A stretch of 64,000 nucleotides of DNA from assembly GCF_013031245.1 (NCBI RefSeq), contig NZ_WPZL01000015.1, forward strand, positions 1 through 64,000, in the 5' to 3' direction. Below the pieces are notes generated by a model, which saw only the letters and a list, made by a program, of their open reading frames with translations, ran no database searches and was not told where the DNA came from. A program made the translations under genes and the position numbers. Origin of the DNA: Ruegeria lacuscaerulensis. Its GTDB lineage: Bacteria; Pseudomonadota; Alphaproteobacteria; Rhodobacterales; Rhodobacteraceae. Within the stretch, counting starts at the first letter, position 1. Each line of letters begins with the position of its first letter. Positions 9,086-20,117 of the stretch are shown in pieces.

Positions 9086-9613
9086 TTAGAATGTCAATTT
9101 GGGTGCGGCGCGTGTGATATCCTGTGAGCGTGTATGGCCAAACCCGTCAACATGGACGATCAGCTTCTCAGCTTTAGGGAAACGGTCGAAATAGATGAAC
9201 TGAATGCTTTCTATAGCGTCTATATCCTGGCATTGAACCTGATAATCGGCCTGAAATTCGGCATGATTTTCCCGATCTGCCGCTGACTCATTGCTGCTTT
9301 CCGTCCTCAACCCCCTACCCGAAAAAGTGACGTTGGACGATGTCGTGAAACAGCCCGCCTCATCGGTCAGGGCAAACAATTCAAGGGGGTTGGAGAGGTC
9401 GGAAATCGCAATGGCGACCAGAGCGCGTTCATCGTCTGTCTCGGCAGGCCCATCCAATCCTACGATATCGCTACCGGGCGCAACGAGGGACAACGTTAAA
9501 CTTGTGTCCGAGTAAACGACATCCAACTGACCCGCGCCATGTTCATCCAAGTGTCCTGCCTGCGCCAGAACACCGGCGGGTATCAATAACAGGGCGAGGG
9601 CTGCACTTTTCAT
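9086..9613 (-). CDS. ZrgA-like (DUF2796) periplasmic metal-uptake protein
   Basis: A 175-residue secreted protein with a clear signal peptide (MKSAALALLLIPAGVLAQA). The mature N-terminus HLDEHGAGQLDVV resembles the HEHG start of the DUF2796/ZrgA family linked to zinc uptake. The rest fits the family layout: a central segment around GCFTTSS and a C-terminal beta-rich part (IQFIYFDRFPKAEKLIVHV). It is poorer in histidine than typical members. It is divergent from the first imelysin gene, in an iron-related region. The metal it serves is not certain. Confidence 0.7.
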   Translation of the reverse strand: MKSAALALLLIPAGVLAQAGHLDEHGAGQLDVVYSDTSLTLSLVAPGSDIVGLDGPAETDDERALVAIAISDLSNPLELFALTDEAGCFTTSSNVTFSGRGLRTESSNESAADRENHAEFQADYQVQCQDIDAIESIQFIYFDRFPKAEKLIVHVDGFGHTRSQDITRAAPKLTF

Positions 9614-9771
9614 AGACCTTGCACCACCTAAACAGGAATCACAAAGCTCATTCTAATGTGTTTAAAACAGCGCGCAATCGGGGCCGCAGTTCCAGAACCT
9701 CGCTATTTCTGGGGACATTAGTTCGACAAACGTGCGCGTCAATTAATTCCGACAATAAAACTCAGGTTGAC

Positions 9772-9796
9772 ATAACTGACTAATTCACTCAGTTAT
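9772..9796. promoter_or_regulatory. IRO-type iron box (TGA-N9-TCA) upstream of imelysin
   Basis: A perfect 8-bp inverted repeat ATAACTGA / TCAGTTAT is separated by 9 bases. Its core is TGA-N9-TCA, the pattern described for the RirA iron-responsive operator of alphaproteobacteria. It lies 66 bases before the imelysin start. A second copy of the same pattern stands before hemP at 52560-52576. Confidence 0.68.
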
Positions 9797-9861
9797 CGCA
9801 CGGTAAGCGTTGCCGAGGCGACGCCAGTAAAATTGTTTCTGACAGGAAAGACCTCACCTCT

Positions 9862-11133
9862 ATGACCAGATTTTTTGCCGCCACCAGCGCTTTGACCCTG
9901 GGCTTCGCTTCCGCAGCCGTTGCAGCTGATGCGCCGTCGAAGACCGATGTTCTGAACACTTACGCGAACATCGCCGAAGCCAAATTCGATGATAGTCTGA
10001 TCGCCGCAAAGTCGCTGCAGGCCGCCGTGAACGCCCTGATCGCCGAGCCGTCGGATGCAACTCTGAACGCAGCCCGCGCCGCATGGGTTGCCGCGCGTGT
10101 GCCTTATCAGCAAACCGAGGTCTATCGCTTTGGCAACGCCATCGTTGACGACTGGGAGGGCAAAGTAAACGCATGGCCGCTGGATGAAGGCCTGATCGAC
10201 TATGTCGATGCCGCTTACGGCGGCCCGACCGACGAAAACGAGTTTGCAGCGCTGAACGTGATCGCCAACTCCAGCTTTGAGCTATCGGGCGAGACAATTG
10301 ACGCCAGCGAAATAACCCCGGAACTTCTGGGCGAGACATTGCATGAGGCGGACGGGATCGAGGCAAACGTTGCCACCGGCTATCACGCCATCGAGTTTTT
10401 GCTTTGGGGTCAGGACATGAACGGCCACGGCGCAGGCGCGGGCAACCGCCCCTGGACTGATTACGCCCAAGGCGATGACTGCACCAACAGCAACTGTGAT
10501 CGCCGCGCACAATATCTGAGCGCCGCGACAGAGTTGCTCGTCAGCGATCTGGAATGGATGGCGAACCAGTGGAAACAAGGCGGCGAGGCGCGTGCCGTAT
10601 TGACCGCGGATGAAACGGCAGGTGTCAGCGCAATTCTGACCGGCATGGGCTCTCTCTCCTATGGCGAGCAGGCGGGCGAGCGCATGCGCCTTGGCCTGAT
10701 GCTGAATGACCCCGAAGAAGAGCATGATTGCTTCTCGGACAACACCCATAACAGCCACTATTACGATGGTCTGGGGGTCCAGAACGTGTATCTGGGCAGC
10801 TACACACGCATCGACGGCACCCCGGTCAGCGGCGCGTCGCTGTCTGATCTGGTGACCGCCACCGACCCGTCGCTTGACGCCGAGATGAAAGTCAAACTGG
10901 CCAACACAATGCAGGCTCTGGGTCGTCTGAAGTCCACTGCCGAAGCCGGCTTTGCCTATGACCAGATGCTGGAGCGCGGCAATGAAGGCGGCGAGCTGTT
11001 GATCATGGGTGGAGTGAACGGCCTGGTCGACCAGACCAAAACCATCGAGCGTATCGTGACCGTGCTCGAACTGGATCAGATCGACTTTGAGGGTTCGGAC
11101 AGCCTGGATGACCCCGACGCTGTATTCCAGTAA
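9862..11133 (+). CDS. Imelysin-family iron-regulated protein
   Basis: A 423-residue periplasmic protein of the imelysin/peptidase M75 family. It has a signal peptide (residues about 1-21, ending AVAA), a helical core, the GxHxxE motif at G173-H175-E178 (GYHAIEFLLWGQD), and a duplicated helical second half with GMGSLSYGEQAGERM. Members are induced by iron limitation and are thought to bind iron or act in its uptake; peptidase activity is doubted. AGGAAAG precedes the ATG. An iron-box-like palindrome lies upstream. It heads a set continuing to a di-heme protein, a second imelysin and a DUF1513 protein. Confidence 0.9.
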   Translation: MTRFFAATSALTLGFASAAVAADAPSKTDVLNTYANIAEAKFDDSLIAAKSLQAAVNALIAEPSDATLNAARAAWVAARVPYQQTEVYRFGNAIVDDWEGKVNAWPLDEGLIDYVDAAYGGPTDENEFAALNVIANSSFELSGETIDASEITPELLGETLHEADGIEANVATGYHAIEFLLWGQDMNGHGAGAGNRPWTDYAQGDDCTNSNCDRRAQYLSAATELLVSDLEWMANQWKQGGEARAVLTADETAGVSAILTGMGSLSYGEQAGERMRLGLMLNDPEEEHDCFSDNTHNSHYYDGLGVQNVYLGSYTRIDGTPVSGASLSDLVTATDPSLDAEMKVKLANTMQALGRLKSTAEAGFAYDQMLERGNEGGELLIMGGVNGLVDQTKTIERIVTVLELDQIDFEGSDSLDDPDAVFQ

Positions 11134-11154
11134 AACAGAGGGTTTCGACCCATT

Positions 11155-11182
11155 GGGGAGCGGCAGTTTTGTGCCGCTTCCC
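11155..11182 (+). terminator. Hairpin after first imelysin gene
   Basis: GGGGAGCGGCA (11155-11165) pairs with TGCCGCTTCCC (11172-11182) with one wobble and a 6-base loop. No long T-run follows, so termination would be partial, possibly separating imelysin from bfd. Confidence 0.5.
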
Positions 11183-11234
11183 ACCATTGTCAGAAGCCAG
11201 GAACAGGTTCTCGCTGGACCTTCGCAAAATAACC

Positions 11235-11247
11235 TACTAATATAGTA
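11235..11247. promoter_or_regulatory. Small palindrome upstream of bfd
   Basis: TACTA-ATA-TAGTA forms a 5-bp inverted repeat 28 bases before the bfd start in an AT-rich stretch. It could be an operator or overlap the -10 region, but it does not match the IRO pattern. Confidence 0.25.
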
Positions 11248-11275
11248 TGACATTAAGCTCTGAGCCCCGTCAGCC

Positions 11276-11569
11276 ATGATCGTATGCCACTGCGCAAAAA
11301 TCTCTGACCACGACATCCACGCCATGATTGGCTGGATGCGAACGTCGGACCCTTATGCGGTTATCACACCCGGCAAGATTTACCATGCGCTTGGAAAATC
11401 AGCGGATTGTGGCGGATGCATGCCGCTTTTCCTAGACTCGATGCGCTCCAGCGATAAGCTGGAAGTTCCCATGCAGCTTCGTGCGCTACGCACCCGAGTA
11501 TCACAGGAGAGTGAAGATGAAGGGCGATCCCAAAGTCATAGAGTACCTCAACAAATCCCTGCGGCATGA
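11276..11569 (+). CDS. bfd: Bacterioferritin-associated ferredoxin
   Basis: The first 50 residues are a Bfd domain with four cluster cysteines: C4 and C6 (CHC) and C45 and C48 (CGGC). Bfd carries a 2Fe-2S cluster and donates electrons to bacterioferritin heme to release stored iron. The product has 97 residues against about 64 in typical Bfd. The extra C-terminus overlaps the first 53 bases of the bacterioferritin gene in another frame, so translation of the two may be coupled. Confidence 0.82.
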   Translation: MIVCHCAKISDHDIHAMIGWMRTSDPYAVITPGKIYHALGKSADCGGCMPLFLDSMRSSDKLEVPMQLRALRTRVSQESEDEGRSQSHRVPQQIPAA

Positions 11570-12002
11570 GTTGACGGCGGTCAGCCAGTACTGGTTGCAC
11601 TATCGCCTGCAGGAAGATTGGGGTCTTGGCCATATGGCTAAGAAAAGCCGCGAAGAATCCATCGAAGAGATGGGCCACGCAGACAAGTTGATCGAGCGTA
11701 TCATCTTTTTGGAAGGACACCCCAACTTACAGAAACTTGACCCGCTGAGGATCGGCCAGAACCCCAAGGAAACGCTGGAATGTGACCTGGCCGCGGAAAA
11801 CGACGCGCGCACATTGTATGTGGAAGCGCGGGACTATTGCAGGAAAGCGGCGGACTATGCGTCGATGTCCCTGTTCGAAGAATTGATCAGCGATGAGGAA
11901 AGTCATATCGACTTCCTGGAAACGCAGCTTGATCTGTACGAAAGGATTGGCGAAGCCAATTATGCGCAACTCAACGCATCGAAAATGGACGACGGCGAGT
12001 AA
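11517..12002 (+). CDS. bfr: Bacterioferritin
   Basis: The start at 11517 is set by AGGAGA six bases upstream and by the family N-terminus [20 protein letters not shown]. The product has 161 residues, the usual length. The ferroxidase ligands E18, E51 and H54 and the heme-binding M52 are all in place, and Y25 is conserved. It forms the 24-subunit iron store in the cytoplasm. It directly follows bfd and overlaps the next gene, so storage, release and acquisition genes appear to be co-expressed. Confidence 0.95.
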   Translation: MKGDPKVIEYLNKSLRHELTAVSQYWLHYRLQEDWGLGHMAKKSREESIEEMGHADKLIERIIFLEGHPNLQKLDPLRIGQNPKETLECDLAAENDARTLYVEARDYCRKAADYASMSLFEELISDEESHIDFLETQLDLYERIGEANYAQLNASKMDDGE

Positions 12003-13506
12003 ACTCGTTCTGCCGGTGGCTGCCCTGGCAGCCACCCAATCCCTGTCAGCCGAGCTGCGGGATCTGCACCTGAATTACCTTCCCAGAACCGAAGACGAAC
12101 AGGCCCGTATCGCCACGGTCACTGCCGCACCTGATGATTTCAGTGTGCCGCAACGGTTTGAAGACCTGCCAGCCGGTGCAGCAACCGTACGCGCAAGAAC
12201 AGACGCGGATGCGTTTTCACAACCCTCGGGTAATCTGAGCTTCGAACAGGAACTGGACTTCAAGGTCGGCAACGGGCTTTTCAAGAAAATCTGGGTGTCG
12301 TCTCCATCTTCGACGCTGGCCTCTGATGGGTTGGGTCCTCTCTACAACGCTCGCTCATGCCAGCGCTGTCACATCAAGGACGGGCGCGGGCACACGCCCA
12401 ATGGCCCTGACGACAACGCGACCTCCATGTTCCTTCGGGTCTCGATCCCCGGCGGTCCAGAAGACGGGTATGCCGAGATCAAGGACTATATCGCCACCCT
12501 GCCCGAACCGAATTACGGCGGTCAGATGCAGGATCTGGCGCTGCCAGGTCATCCGGCCGAATACCGGCTGGATATTACCTATGAAGAGATTCCCGTCGCC
12601 CTGTCGGACGGAAAGTCTGTCACACTTCGCCAACCGACTTATGATGCGGTCGATCTGGGATACGGCCCGCTGCACGCGGAGGCCATGCTCAGCCCGCGTG
12701 TGGCACCTCAGATGATTGGTCTGGGTTTGCTCGAAGCGATCCCGGTCGAGGATCTGCTGGCCAATGCCGACCCGGACGACATGGATGGAAATGGCATTTC
12801 CGGACGCCCGAACATCGTCTGGTCGCATGAGTATGGCACACCGATGATGGGCCGGTTCGGTCACAAGGCCGGGATGCCCACGATCATCGAGCAATCGGCG
12901 GCGGCATTTGCCGGTGACATCGGCATTTCCAGCCCGCTTTACACAGCAGCCCACGGCGATTGCACCGTAACTCAGGTGGATTGTGTGAACGCCCCGCACG
13001 GGGATGGGGATGCGCGTGAATTTGAGATCGATCAGGTCGGCATGGATCTGGTGGCCTTCTACAGCCGTAACTTGGGCGTACCGGCTCGACGGGGCGTGGA
13101 CACCCCACAGGTGCTGCGCGGCAAGCAAGTGTTCCACGACACCGGTTGCGCGTCATGCCATACGCCAGCGTTTGTCACTCACCGCATGGAAGATCGGCCC
13201 GAGCATAGCTTTCAACTGATCTGGCCCTATTCCGACCTGCTGCTGCATGACATGGGCGACAGTCTGGCCGATAACCGACCCGAGGCGCGCGCAACCGGCC
13301 GCGAATGGCGCACCCCGCCGCTGTGGGGCATCGGGATGACCGAACAGGTTTCAGGCCACACGCAGTTTCTGCATGACGGCCGCGCACGGTCCCTGCTCGA
13401 AGCGATTTTGTGGCACGGAGGCGAGGCCCAAGCGGCCCGAGATACAGTTGTCTCGATGCCCAAAGCCGACCGAGATGCCCTTGTCCGCTTTCTGGAGAGT
13501 CTCTGA
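11962..13506 (+). CDS. Di-heme oxidoreductase (DHOR/DUF1111 family)
   Basis: The start at 11962 gives a basic N-region and hydrophobic segment ending LSA, a plausible signal peptide; the frame also opens further upstream inside bfr. The 514-residue product has two c-heme sites, C133-x2-C136-H137 (CQRCH) and C396-x2-C399-H400 (CASCH). It matches the di-heme oxidoreductase family often called thiol oxidoreductase. This family commonly sits between two imelysin genes, as here, and probably passes electrons in the periplasm during iron acquisition. The chosen start overlaps bfr by 41 bases; no strong ribosome site was found, so the start is uncertain. Confidence 0.86.
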   Translation: MRNSTHRKWTTASKLVLPVAALAATQSLSAELRDLHLNYLPRTEDEQARIATVTAAPDDFSVPQRFEDLPAGAATVRARTDADAFSQPSGNLSFEQELDFKVGNGLFKKIWVSSPSSTLASDGLGPLYNARSCQRCHIKDGRGHTPNGPDDNATSMFLRVSIPGGPEDGYAEIKDYIATLPEPNYGGQMQDLALPGHPAEYRLDITYEEIPVALSDGKSVTLRQPTYDAVDLGYGPLHAEAMLSPRVAPQMIGLGLLEAIPVEDLLANADPDDMDGNGISGRPNIVWSHEYGTPMMGRFGHKAGMPTIIEQSAAAFAGDIGISSPLYTAAHGDCTVTQVDCVNAPHGDGDAREFEIDQVGMDLVAFYSRNLGVPARRGVDTPQVLRGKQVFHDTGCASCHTPAFVTHRMEDRPEHSFQLIWPYSDLLLHDMGDSLADNRPEARATGREWRTPPLWGIGMTEQVSGHTQFLHDGRARSLLEAILWHGGEAQAARDTVVSMPKADRDALVRFLESL

Positions 13507-13509
13507 CCC

Positions 13510-14520
13510 ATGCGCGTTTTTGCTGTTGCCGTTGCTTTGACGCTGCCCTTTTGTGCGCAGGCTCAGGACCACGGACCGATCCTGAGTGACACTGTCGAGG
13601 CTCATATCCTGCCGGGGTTTGCAGCTCTGTCCGACGCGACTGCGACGTTGACGCAGGCCGCACAGACGGATTGTGCGCCCGGCTCACCGCAACTGCGTGC
13701 GGCCTTTCATAAAGCCTTTGATGACTGGATCTCGGTCAGCCATCTGCGTTTTGGCCCGACCGAAGTGCAAGACCGCGCCTTTGCGCTGGCATTCTGGCCG
13801 GACACGAAGGGATTCACGCCCAAGGCGCTGACCGGGCTGATCGCGACCGAGGACACGGCCGTTCGCTCCCCCGAAGCGTTTGCCGAAACATCCATCGCCG
13901 GTCGCGGGTTCTTCGCGTTGGAGCAGATGCTTTACGATCCACGGTTCTCGGAACAAGGCAGCGAAGCCTATCGGTGCGCCCTGGTGCAAGCGATCGCGGC
14001 GGATATCGATGGCAATGCCAGTGCTATCAACACAGACTGGGCAAGCTATGCGACGGCACTGACGCAACCCGGGGGGGATAGCCCGTACCGGTCGGACGAC
14101 GAAGCCATGCAGGAGCTGTACAAGGCCTTGATCACAGGTCTGGAATTCACATCCGACACCCGGCTGGGTCGCCCCATGGGCATTTTTCATCGCCCCCGGC
14201 CTAGCCGTGCCGAGGCGCGGCGGTCTGAACGGTCATTGCGCCATGTTGAATTGTCTCTGGCCGCGCTGCGTGAACTGGCCATTCGTCTTTCGGCGGACCA
14301 CCCCGGAATTGCGGCTGATCTGGATGACGCGTTTGCCAAGGCGATCACTCGGGCGCAGTCCCTGGATGATCCGTCTTTTGCCGATGTGGCAACGCCACAA
14401 GGGCGGCTCCGGGTCGAAGCATTGCAGCAATCAATCAGCGATATCCGTGCAATTGCCTCGGCCGAACTCGGCCCGACACTGGGCATCAGTGCCGGGTTCA
14501 ACTCACTGGACGGAGATTAA
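13510..14520 (+). CDS. Second imelysin-family protein (degenerate motif)
   Basis: A 336-residue protein with a signal peptide ending CAQAQ. It has the imelysin helical fold pattern with LRFGPTEVQDRAFALAFWPD near residues 79-98. The GxHxxE motif reads G133-F-F135-A-L-E138, so the histidine is replaced by phenylalanine while the glutamate stays. It starts 3 bases after the di-heme gene. This two-imelysin arrangement is common; the second, shorter copy may bind the di-heme partner or iron differently. Confidence 0.85.
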   Translation: MRVFAVAVALTLPFCAQAQDHGPILSDTVEAHILPGFAALSDATATLTQAAQTDCAPGSPQLRAAFHKAFDDWISVSHLRFGPTEVQDRAFALAFWPDTKGFTPKALTGLIATEDTAVRSPEAFAETSIAGRGFFALEQMLYDPRFSEQGSEAYRCALVQAIAADIDGNASAINTDWASYATALTQPGGDSPYRSDDEAMQELYKALITGLEFTSDTRLGRPMGIFHRPRPSRAEARRSERSLRHVELSLAALRELAIRLSADHPGIAADLDDAFAKAITRAQSLDDPSFADVATPQGRLRVEALQQSISDIRAIASAELGPTLGISAGFNSLDGD

Positions 14521-14523
14521 GCC

Positions 14524-15609
14524 ATGACCAGTCGTCGCCATTTTCTGGCCGGTCTGGCCGCAGCCAGCCTTACGCCGGTTCAAGGCTGGGCGTCCGTTGG
14601 AGCGCCGGATTACCTGGCGGCCGCACTTTTCCCGGATGGCACCTATCGGCTGGCCGGGTTGGAAACGGGTGGAGACATCGTCTTCTCTCTGCCCCTGCCT
14701 GCACGCGGCCACGCAGCGGCGGCCCATCCCAAACGTGCTCAGGCGGTCGCCTTTGCCCGCCGCCCCGGAACCTTTGCCATCGTCATTGACTGCACAACGG
14801 GCACCGAGATCGCGCGGCTTGAAGCCCCAGTAGGCCGCCATTTCTATGGTCACGGCATTTTTTCACTCGATGGAACCCGGCTGTTCACCACCGAGAACGA
14901 TTACGAAGCCGGAGAGGGTGTGATCGGCATCTGGGACGCCGATGACCACACGCGGTTAGGAGAATTTTCATCAGGTGGCATAGGCCCACACGACATGCGC
15001 CTAATGCCTGACGGCCAGACTCTGGTCATTGCCAATGGCGGGATAGAAACCCACCCAGAAACCGGTCGCACCAAGCTGAACCTGCCCGTAATGCAGCCGC
15101 GCCTCAGCTATGTGGACCTGTCGGGTTCGGTTTTAGAACAGGTGGAGTTGCCCCGCGCGCTGCAAAAAAACTCGATCCGCCATCTGGCTATGCGGCAGGA
15201 CGGGCTGGTGGGTTTCGCGATGCAGTGGCAAGGGGACAAGACGCAGCACCCGCCGCTGCTGGGCTTGCACCGACGGGGTGAGACACCCCGTCTGCTCTCT
15301 GCCGCTGAAACCGATCAGAGCAGTCTGCAAGGTTATGCCGGCAGTATCGCTTTTGCCGGTGACGGAGAAACCATCGCAATTACCTGCCCGCGCGGCAATG
15401 CACTGCATCAGTATTCGATCGCGAATGAAACACTCGCGCATGCGTACCACTTAGAGGACGTCTGCGGCCTTGGTTCCGGACCAGATGGCTTTGTCTTTAC
15501 CACCGGCACCGGAATCGTTGGGCAATTATCGGGTAAACAGGCCCGGGTCGCTGCGCGGCCTGACTGTCAGTGGGACAATCACCTGATACCCATTCGCACG
15601 ACTGTGTAA
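14524..15609 (+). CDS. DUF1513 protein, predicted periplasmic beta-propeller
   Basis: A 361-residue protein starting with a Tat-like signal (TSRRHFLAGLAAASL). The repeated blade-like segments (GHGIFSLDGTRLFTTEND, GIGPHDMRLMPDGQTLVIANGG) fit a beta-propeller of the DUF1513 family. It starts 3 bases after the second imelysin. Family members almost always sit in imelysin/di-heme clusters, so a role in periplasmic iron handling is likely. The biochemical activity is unknown. Confidence 0.84.
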   Translation: MTSRRHFLAGLAAASLTPVQGWASVGAPDYLAAALFPDGTYRLAGLETGGDIVFSLPLPARGHAAAAHPKRAQAVAFARRPGTFAIVIDCTTGTEIARLEAPVGRHFYGHGIFSLDGTRLFTTENDYEAGEGVIGIWDADDHTRLGEFSSGGIGPHDMRLMPDGQTLVIANGGIETHPETGRTKLNLPVMQPRLSYVDLSGSVLEQVELPRALQKNSIRHLAMRQDGLVGFAMQWQGDKTQHPPLLGLHRRGETPRLLSAAETDQSSLQGYAGSIAFAGDGETIAITCPRGNALHQYSIANETLAHAYHLEDVCGLGSGPDGFVFTTGTGIVGQLSGKQARVAARPDCQWDNHLIPIRTTV

Positions 15610-15709
15610 ATTCGGGAAATCCCGTCACATAGATTACACTTGGAAGAATCGAACTGCTGCCTTATTGGCGGGCGCTAAACTAGCACCGCTACTGCAAGGA
15701 TTGACCTGA

Positions 15710-17599
<1,890 letters not shown>

Positions 17600-17621
17600 C
17601 CCCAGAGAGGAGATTACCCCC

Positions 17622-18845
17622 ATGGGAACTTTGAGTGGCAAAACACTGGTTGTCGGCGCGGGCGGCGTATCCCACGCCGCCGTGCATAAGATGGCGATGA
17701 ATTCGGATATCTTTACCGAAATCACTCTGGCCAGCCGCACCAAATCGAAATGCGATGCCATCGCCAAGGCGGTAAAAGAACGCGTGGGCGTTGATATCGC
17801 GACCGCCGAACTGGACGCATACAAAGTCGAAGACACGGTGAAGCTGATCAGGGAAACCGGGGCCGAGATACTGGTGAACCTCGCCCTGCCCTATCAGGAT
17901 CTGGTCCTGATGGACGCGTGCCTTGAGGCTGGTATCCACTATCTGGATACCGCGAATTATGAGCCCGAGGACGTGGCCAAGTTCGAATACCACTGGCAAT
18001 GGGCTTATCAGGACAAGTTCAAAGAGGCGGGCCTGACTGCGATCCTCGGTTCGGGTTTTGATCCTGGCGTGACGTCGGTCTTTGCCAAATGGCTGAAGAA
18101 ACACAAGCTGGACACCATTCGGCAGATCGACGTACTGGACGCCAATGGCGGCACCAACGATCAGGAATTCGCGACTAACTTCAACCCGGAGATTAACCTG
18201 CGCGAAGTGCTGGCCGAAGTCCGCCACTGGGAAAACGGCGCGTGGCAGTACAGCCCGGCGATGACCCACAAGGTCGAGTTCGACTTTCCCGCCATCGGCC
18301 AGAAAAACATGTACCTGATGTATCACGAAGAACTGGAGTCGCTCTCGACCCACTTCCCCGAGATCGAGCGTGCCCGCTTCTGGATGACCTTCGGTGACGC
18401 CTATATCACCCACGCCAAGGTGCTGGAGAATGTCGGCATGACCCGCATCGATCCGGTGATGCATGATGGTAAGGAAATTATCCCGATCCAGTTCCTGAAA
18501 ACCCTGCTGCCCGATCCCGGTGATCTGGGTGCGGAAACCAAGGGCAAGGCCTGCATTGGCGACATCGCCACGGGTCAGGCCAAGGACGGCTCGGGCGAGA
18601 AGACCTTTTACATCTACAACATCTGTGACCACGAGGAATGCTACGCCGAGGTCGGCAGCCAGGCGGTCAGCTACACCACCGGGGTTCCCGCCATGATCGG
18701 CGCGGCGCAAGTGCTGAAAGGCAACTGGACCGAACCGGGTGTATGGAACATGGAACAGCTCGACCCGGACAATTTCATGGACATGCTGAATGAACACGGT
18801 CTGCCGTGGCAGGTCCACGAACTCGACGGCCCGGTCGAATTCTGA
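17622..18845 (+). CDS. Carboxyspermidine (carboxynorspermidine) dehydrogenase
   Basis: A 407-residue saccharopine-dehydrogenase-like reductase with an N-terminal GAGGVSHAAV nucleotide-binding loop and family motifs LALPYQD, GFDPGVTSVFA and HEECYAEV. It condenses putrescine (or diaminopropane) with aspartate semialdehyde, using NADPH, to form carboxyspermidine. The start has AGAGAGGAG upstream. It lies 22 bases after speA and just before the matching decarboxylase, which strongly supports this assignment over lysine metabolism. Confidence 0.9.
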   Translation: MGTLSGKTLVVGAGGVSHAAVHKMAMNSDIFTEITLASRTKSKCDAIAKAVKERVGVDIATAELDAYKVEDTVKLIRETGAEILVNLALPYQDLVLMDACLEAGIHYLDTANYEPEDVAKFEYHWQWAYQDKFKEAGLTAILGSGFDPGVTSVFAKWLKKHKLDTIRQIDVLDANGGTNDQEFATNFNPEINLREVLAEVRHWENGAWQYSPAMTHKVEFDFPAIGQKNMYLMYHEELESLSTHFPEIERARFWMTFGDAYITHAKVLENVGMTRIDPVMHDGKEIIPIQFLKTLLPDPGDLGAETKGKACIGDIATGQAKDGSGEKTFYIYNICDHEECYAEVGSQAVSYTTGVPAMIGAAQVLKGNWTEPGVWNMEQLDPDNFMDMLNEHGLPWQVHELDGPVEF

Positions 18846-18877
18846 CCTTACCATGAAACGAAATCGCCCGGATTTCA

Positions 18878-18920
18878 TCTTTTCGAAAATACTCCGGGGG
18901 TCCGGGGGCAGAGCCCCCGG
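18878..18920. repeat. GC-rich Rhodobacteraceae-type intergenic hairpin
   Basis: After the short AT-rich lead TTTTCGAAAATACTCC the sequence forms CCGGGGGC-AGA-GCCCCCGG (18902-18920), a perfect 8-bp stem with 3-base loop. I recall similar elements as repeated units between roseobacter genes. Here it sits inside the polyamine operon, where it could damp transcription or stabilise mRNA ends. Confidence 0.55.
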
Positions 18921-18947
18921 CCTCTCCACCTGACGGAGACGGCGGAC

Positions 18948-20117
18948 ATGACCGACATGATGACCACACAAGCCGGCGATGCAGGGGCCTTCCGCAATTT
19001 CGACTTCAACCGCGTACCGACACCTTGCTTCGTGGTCGATGAAAAAGCCGTCGAACGTAATCTGTGCATTCTCGCCGATATCGGCAACCGGTCCGGTGCA
19101 CATTTCCTCAGCGCGCTCAAAGCGTTCTCGATGTTCTCTCTGGCCCCTCTGATCCGCCAATATCTCGGCGGCACCTGCGCCAGCGGCATTTACGAGGCGC
19201 GGCTGGGGCGCGAGGAATATGGCGGCGAGGTCGCAACCTTCTGCGCCGGGTACAAAGACTCGGACATGGATGAAATCCTGTTGCTGTCTGACCACATCAT
19301 CTTCAACAGCCCGGCGCAAAAGGATCGGTTCCTCGCCAAGGCGCAGGCCGCGGGAGTGCAGGTCGGGCTGCGCATCAACCCCGAACATTCCGAGGGCGAG
19401 GTTCCCAAATACGACCCCTGCGCCCCATGTTCGCGCCTGGGCACGCCTGTCAATCAACTGACCGCCGAGGTACTCACCGGAGTCGACGGGCTGCACATGC
19501 ACACCCTGTGCGAACAGGGGTTCGAGCCCCTACAACGCACATGGGCGGCTGTGGAGTCCAAACTCGCGCCCTTCATTAGCGGGCTGAAATGGCTGAATTT
19601 CGGCGGCGGCCATCACATCACCCGCGACGATTATGACCGCGAGGGGCTGGTGGCCTTCATCAAGAACATCCGCGCAAAATACGGCATCGACGTCTATCTC
19701 GAACCCGGCGAGGCCGTTGCGCTGGACGCGGGCATTCTGGTCGGGGAAATCCTCGACCTGCCGATCAACGGCATGAACCTTGCGATCACCGATATCTCGG
19801 CCACCTGCCACATGCCCGACGTCATCGAAGCCCCCTATCGCCCCGCGATGATGGACGAAGCCAAGGCAGGTCACACCTATCGGCTCGGCGGTCCGTCCTG
19901 TCTGGCGGGCGACGTGATCGGCGACTATACGTGGGACACGCCGCTGGAGATCGGCCAACGCTTCGCCTTTCTCGATCAGGCGCATTACTCGATGGTCAAA
20001 ACCAACACATTCAACGGCGTGCCCCTGCCGACAATTGCTTTGTGGAACAGCGAAACGGATGAACTGAAAATCATCAGGCAGTTCGGCTATGACGACTTCA
20101 AAGAGAGACTCTCATGA
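18948..20117 (+). CDS. nspC: Carboxyspermidine (carboxynorspermidine) decarboxylase
   Basis: A 389-residue alanine-racemase-fold PLP decarboxylase. The PLP lysine is K58 in FLSALKAFSM. Family marks include HMHTLCEQ, LNFGGGHHIT, EPGEAVALDAG and the C-terminal GPSCLAGDV active-site cysteine. It removes CO2 from carboxyspermidine to give spermidine. Its last four bases overlap the speB start (ATGA), so the two are translationally coupled. Confidence 0.93.
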   Translation: MTDMMTTQAGDAGAFRNFDFNRVPTPCFVVDEKAVERNLCILADIGNRSGAHFLSALKAFSMFSLAPLIRQYLGGTCASGIYEARLGREEYGGEVATFCAGYKDSDMDEILLLSDHIIFNSPAQKDRFLAKAQAAGVQVGLRINPEHSEGEVPKYDPCAPCSRLGTPVNQLTAEVLTGVDGLHMHTLCEQGFEPLQRTWAAVESKLAPFISGLKWLNFGGGHHITRDDYDREGLVAFIKNIRAKYGIDVYLEPGEAVALDAGILVGEILDLPINGMNLAITDISATCHMPDVIEAPYRPAMMDEAKAGHTYRLGGPSCLAGDVIGDYTWDTPLEIGQRFAFLDQAHYSMVKTNTFNGVPLPTIALWNSETDELKIIRQFGYDDFKERLS

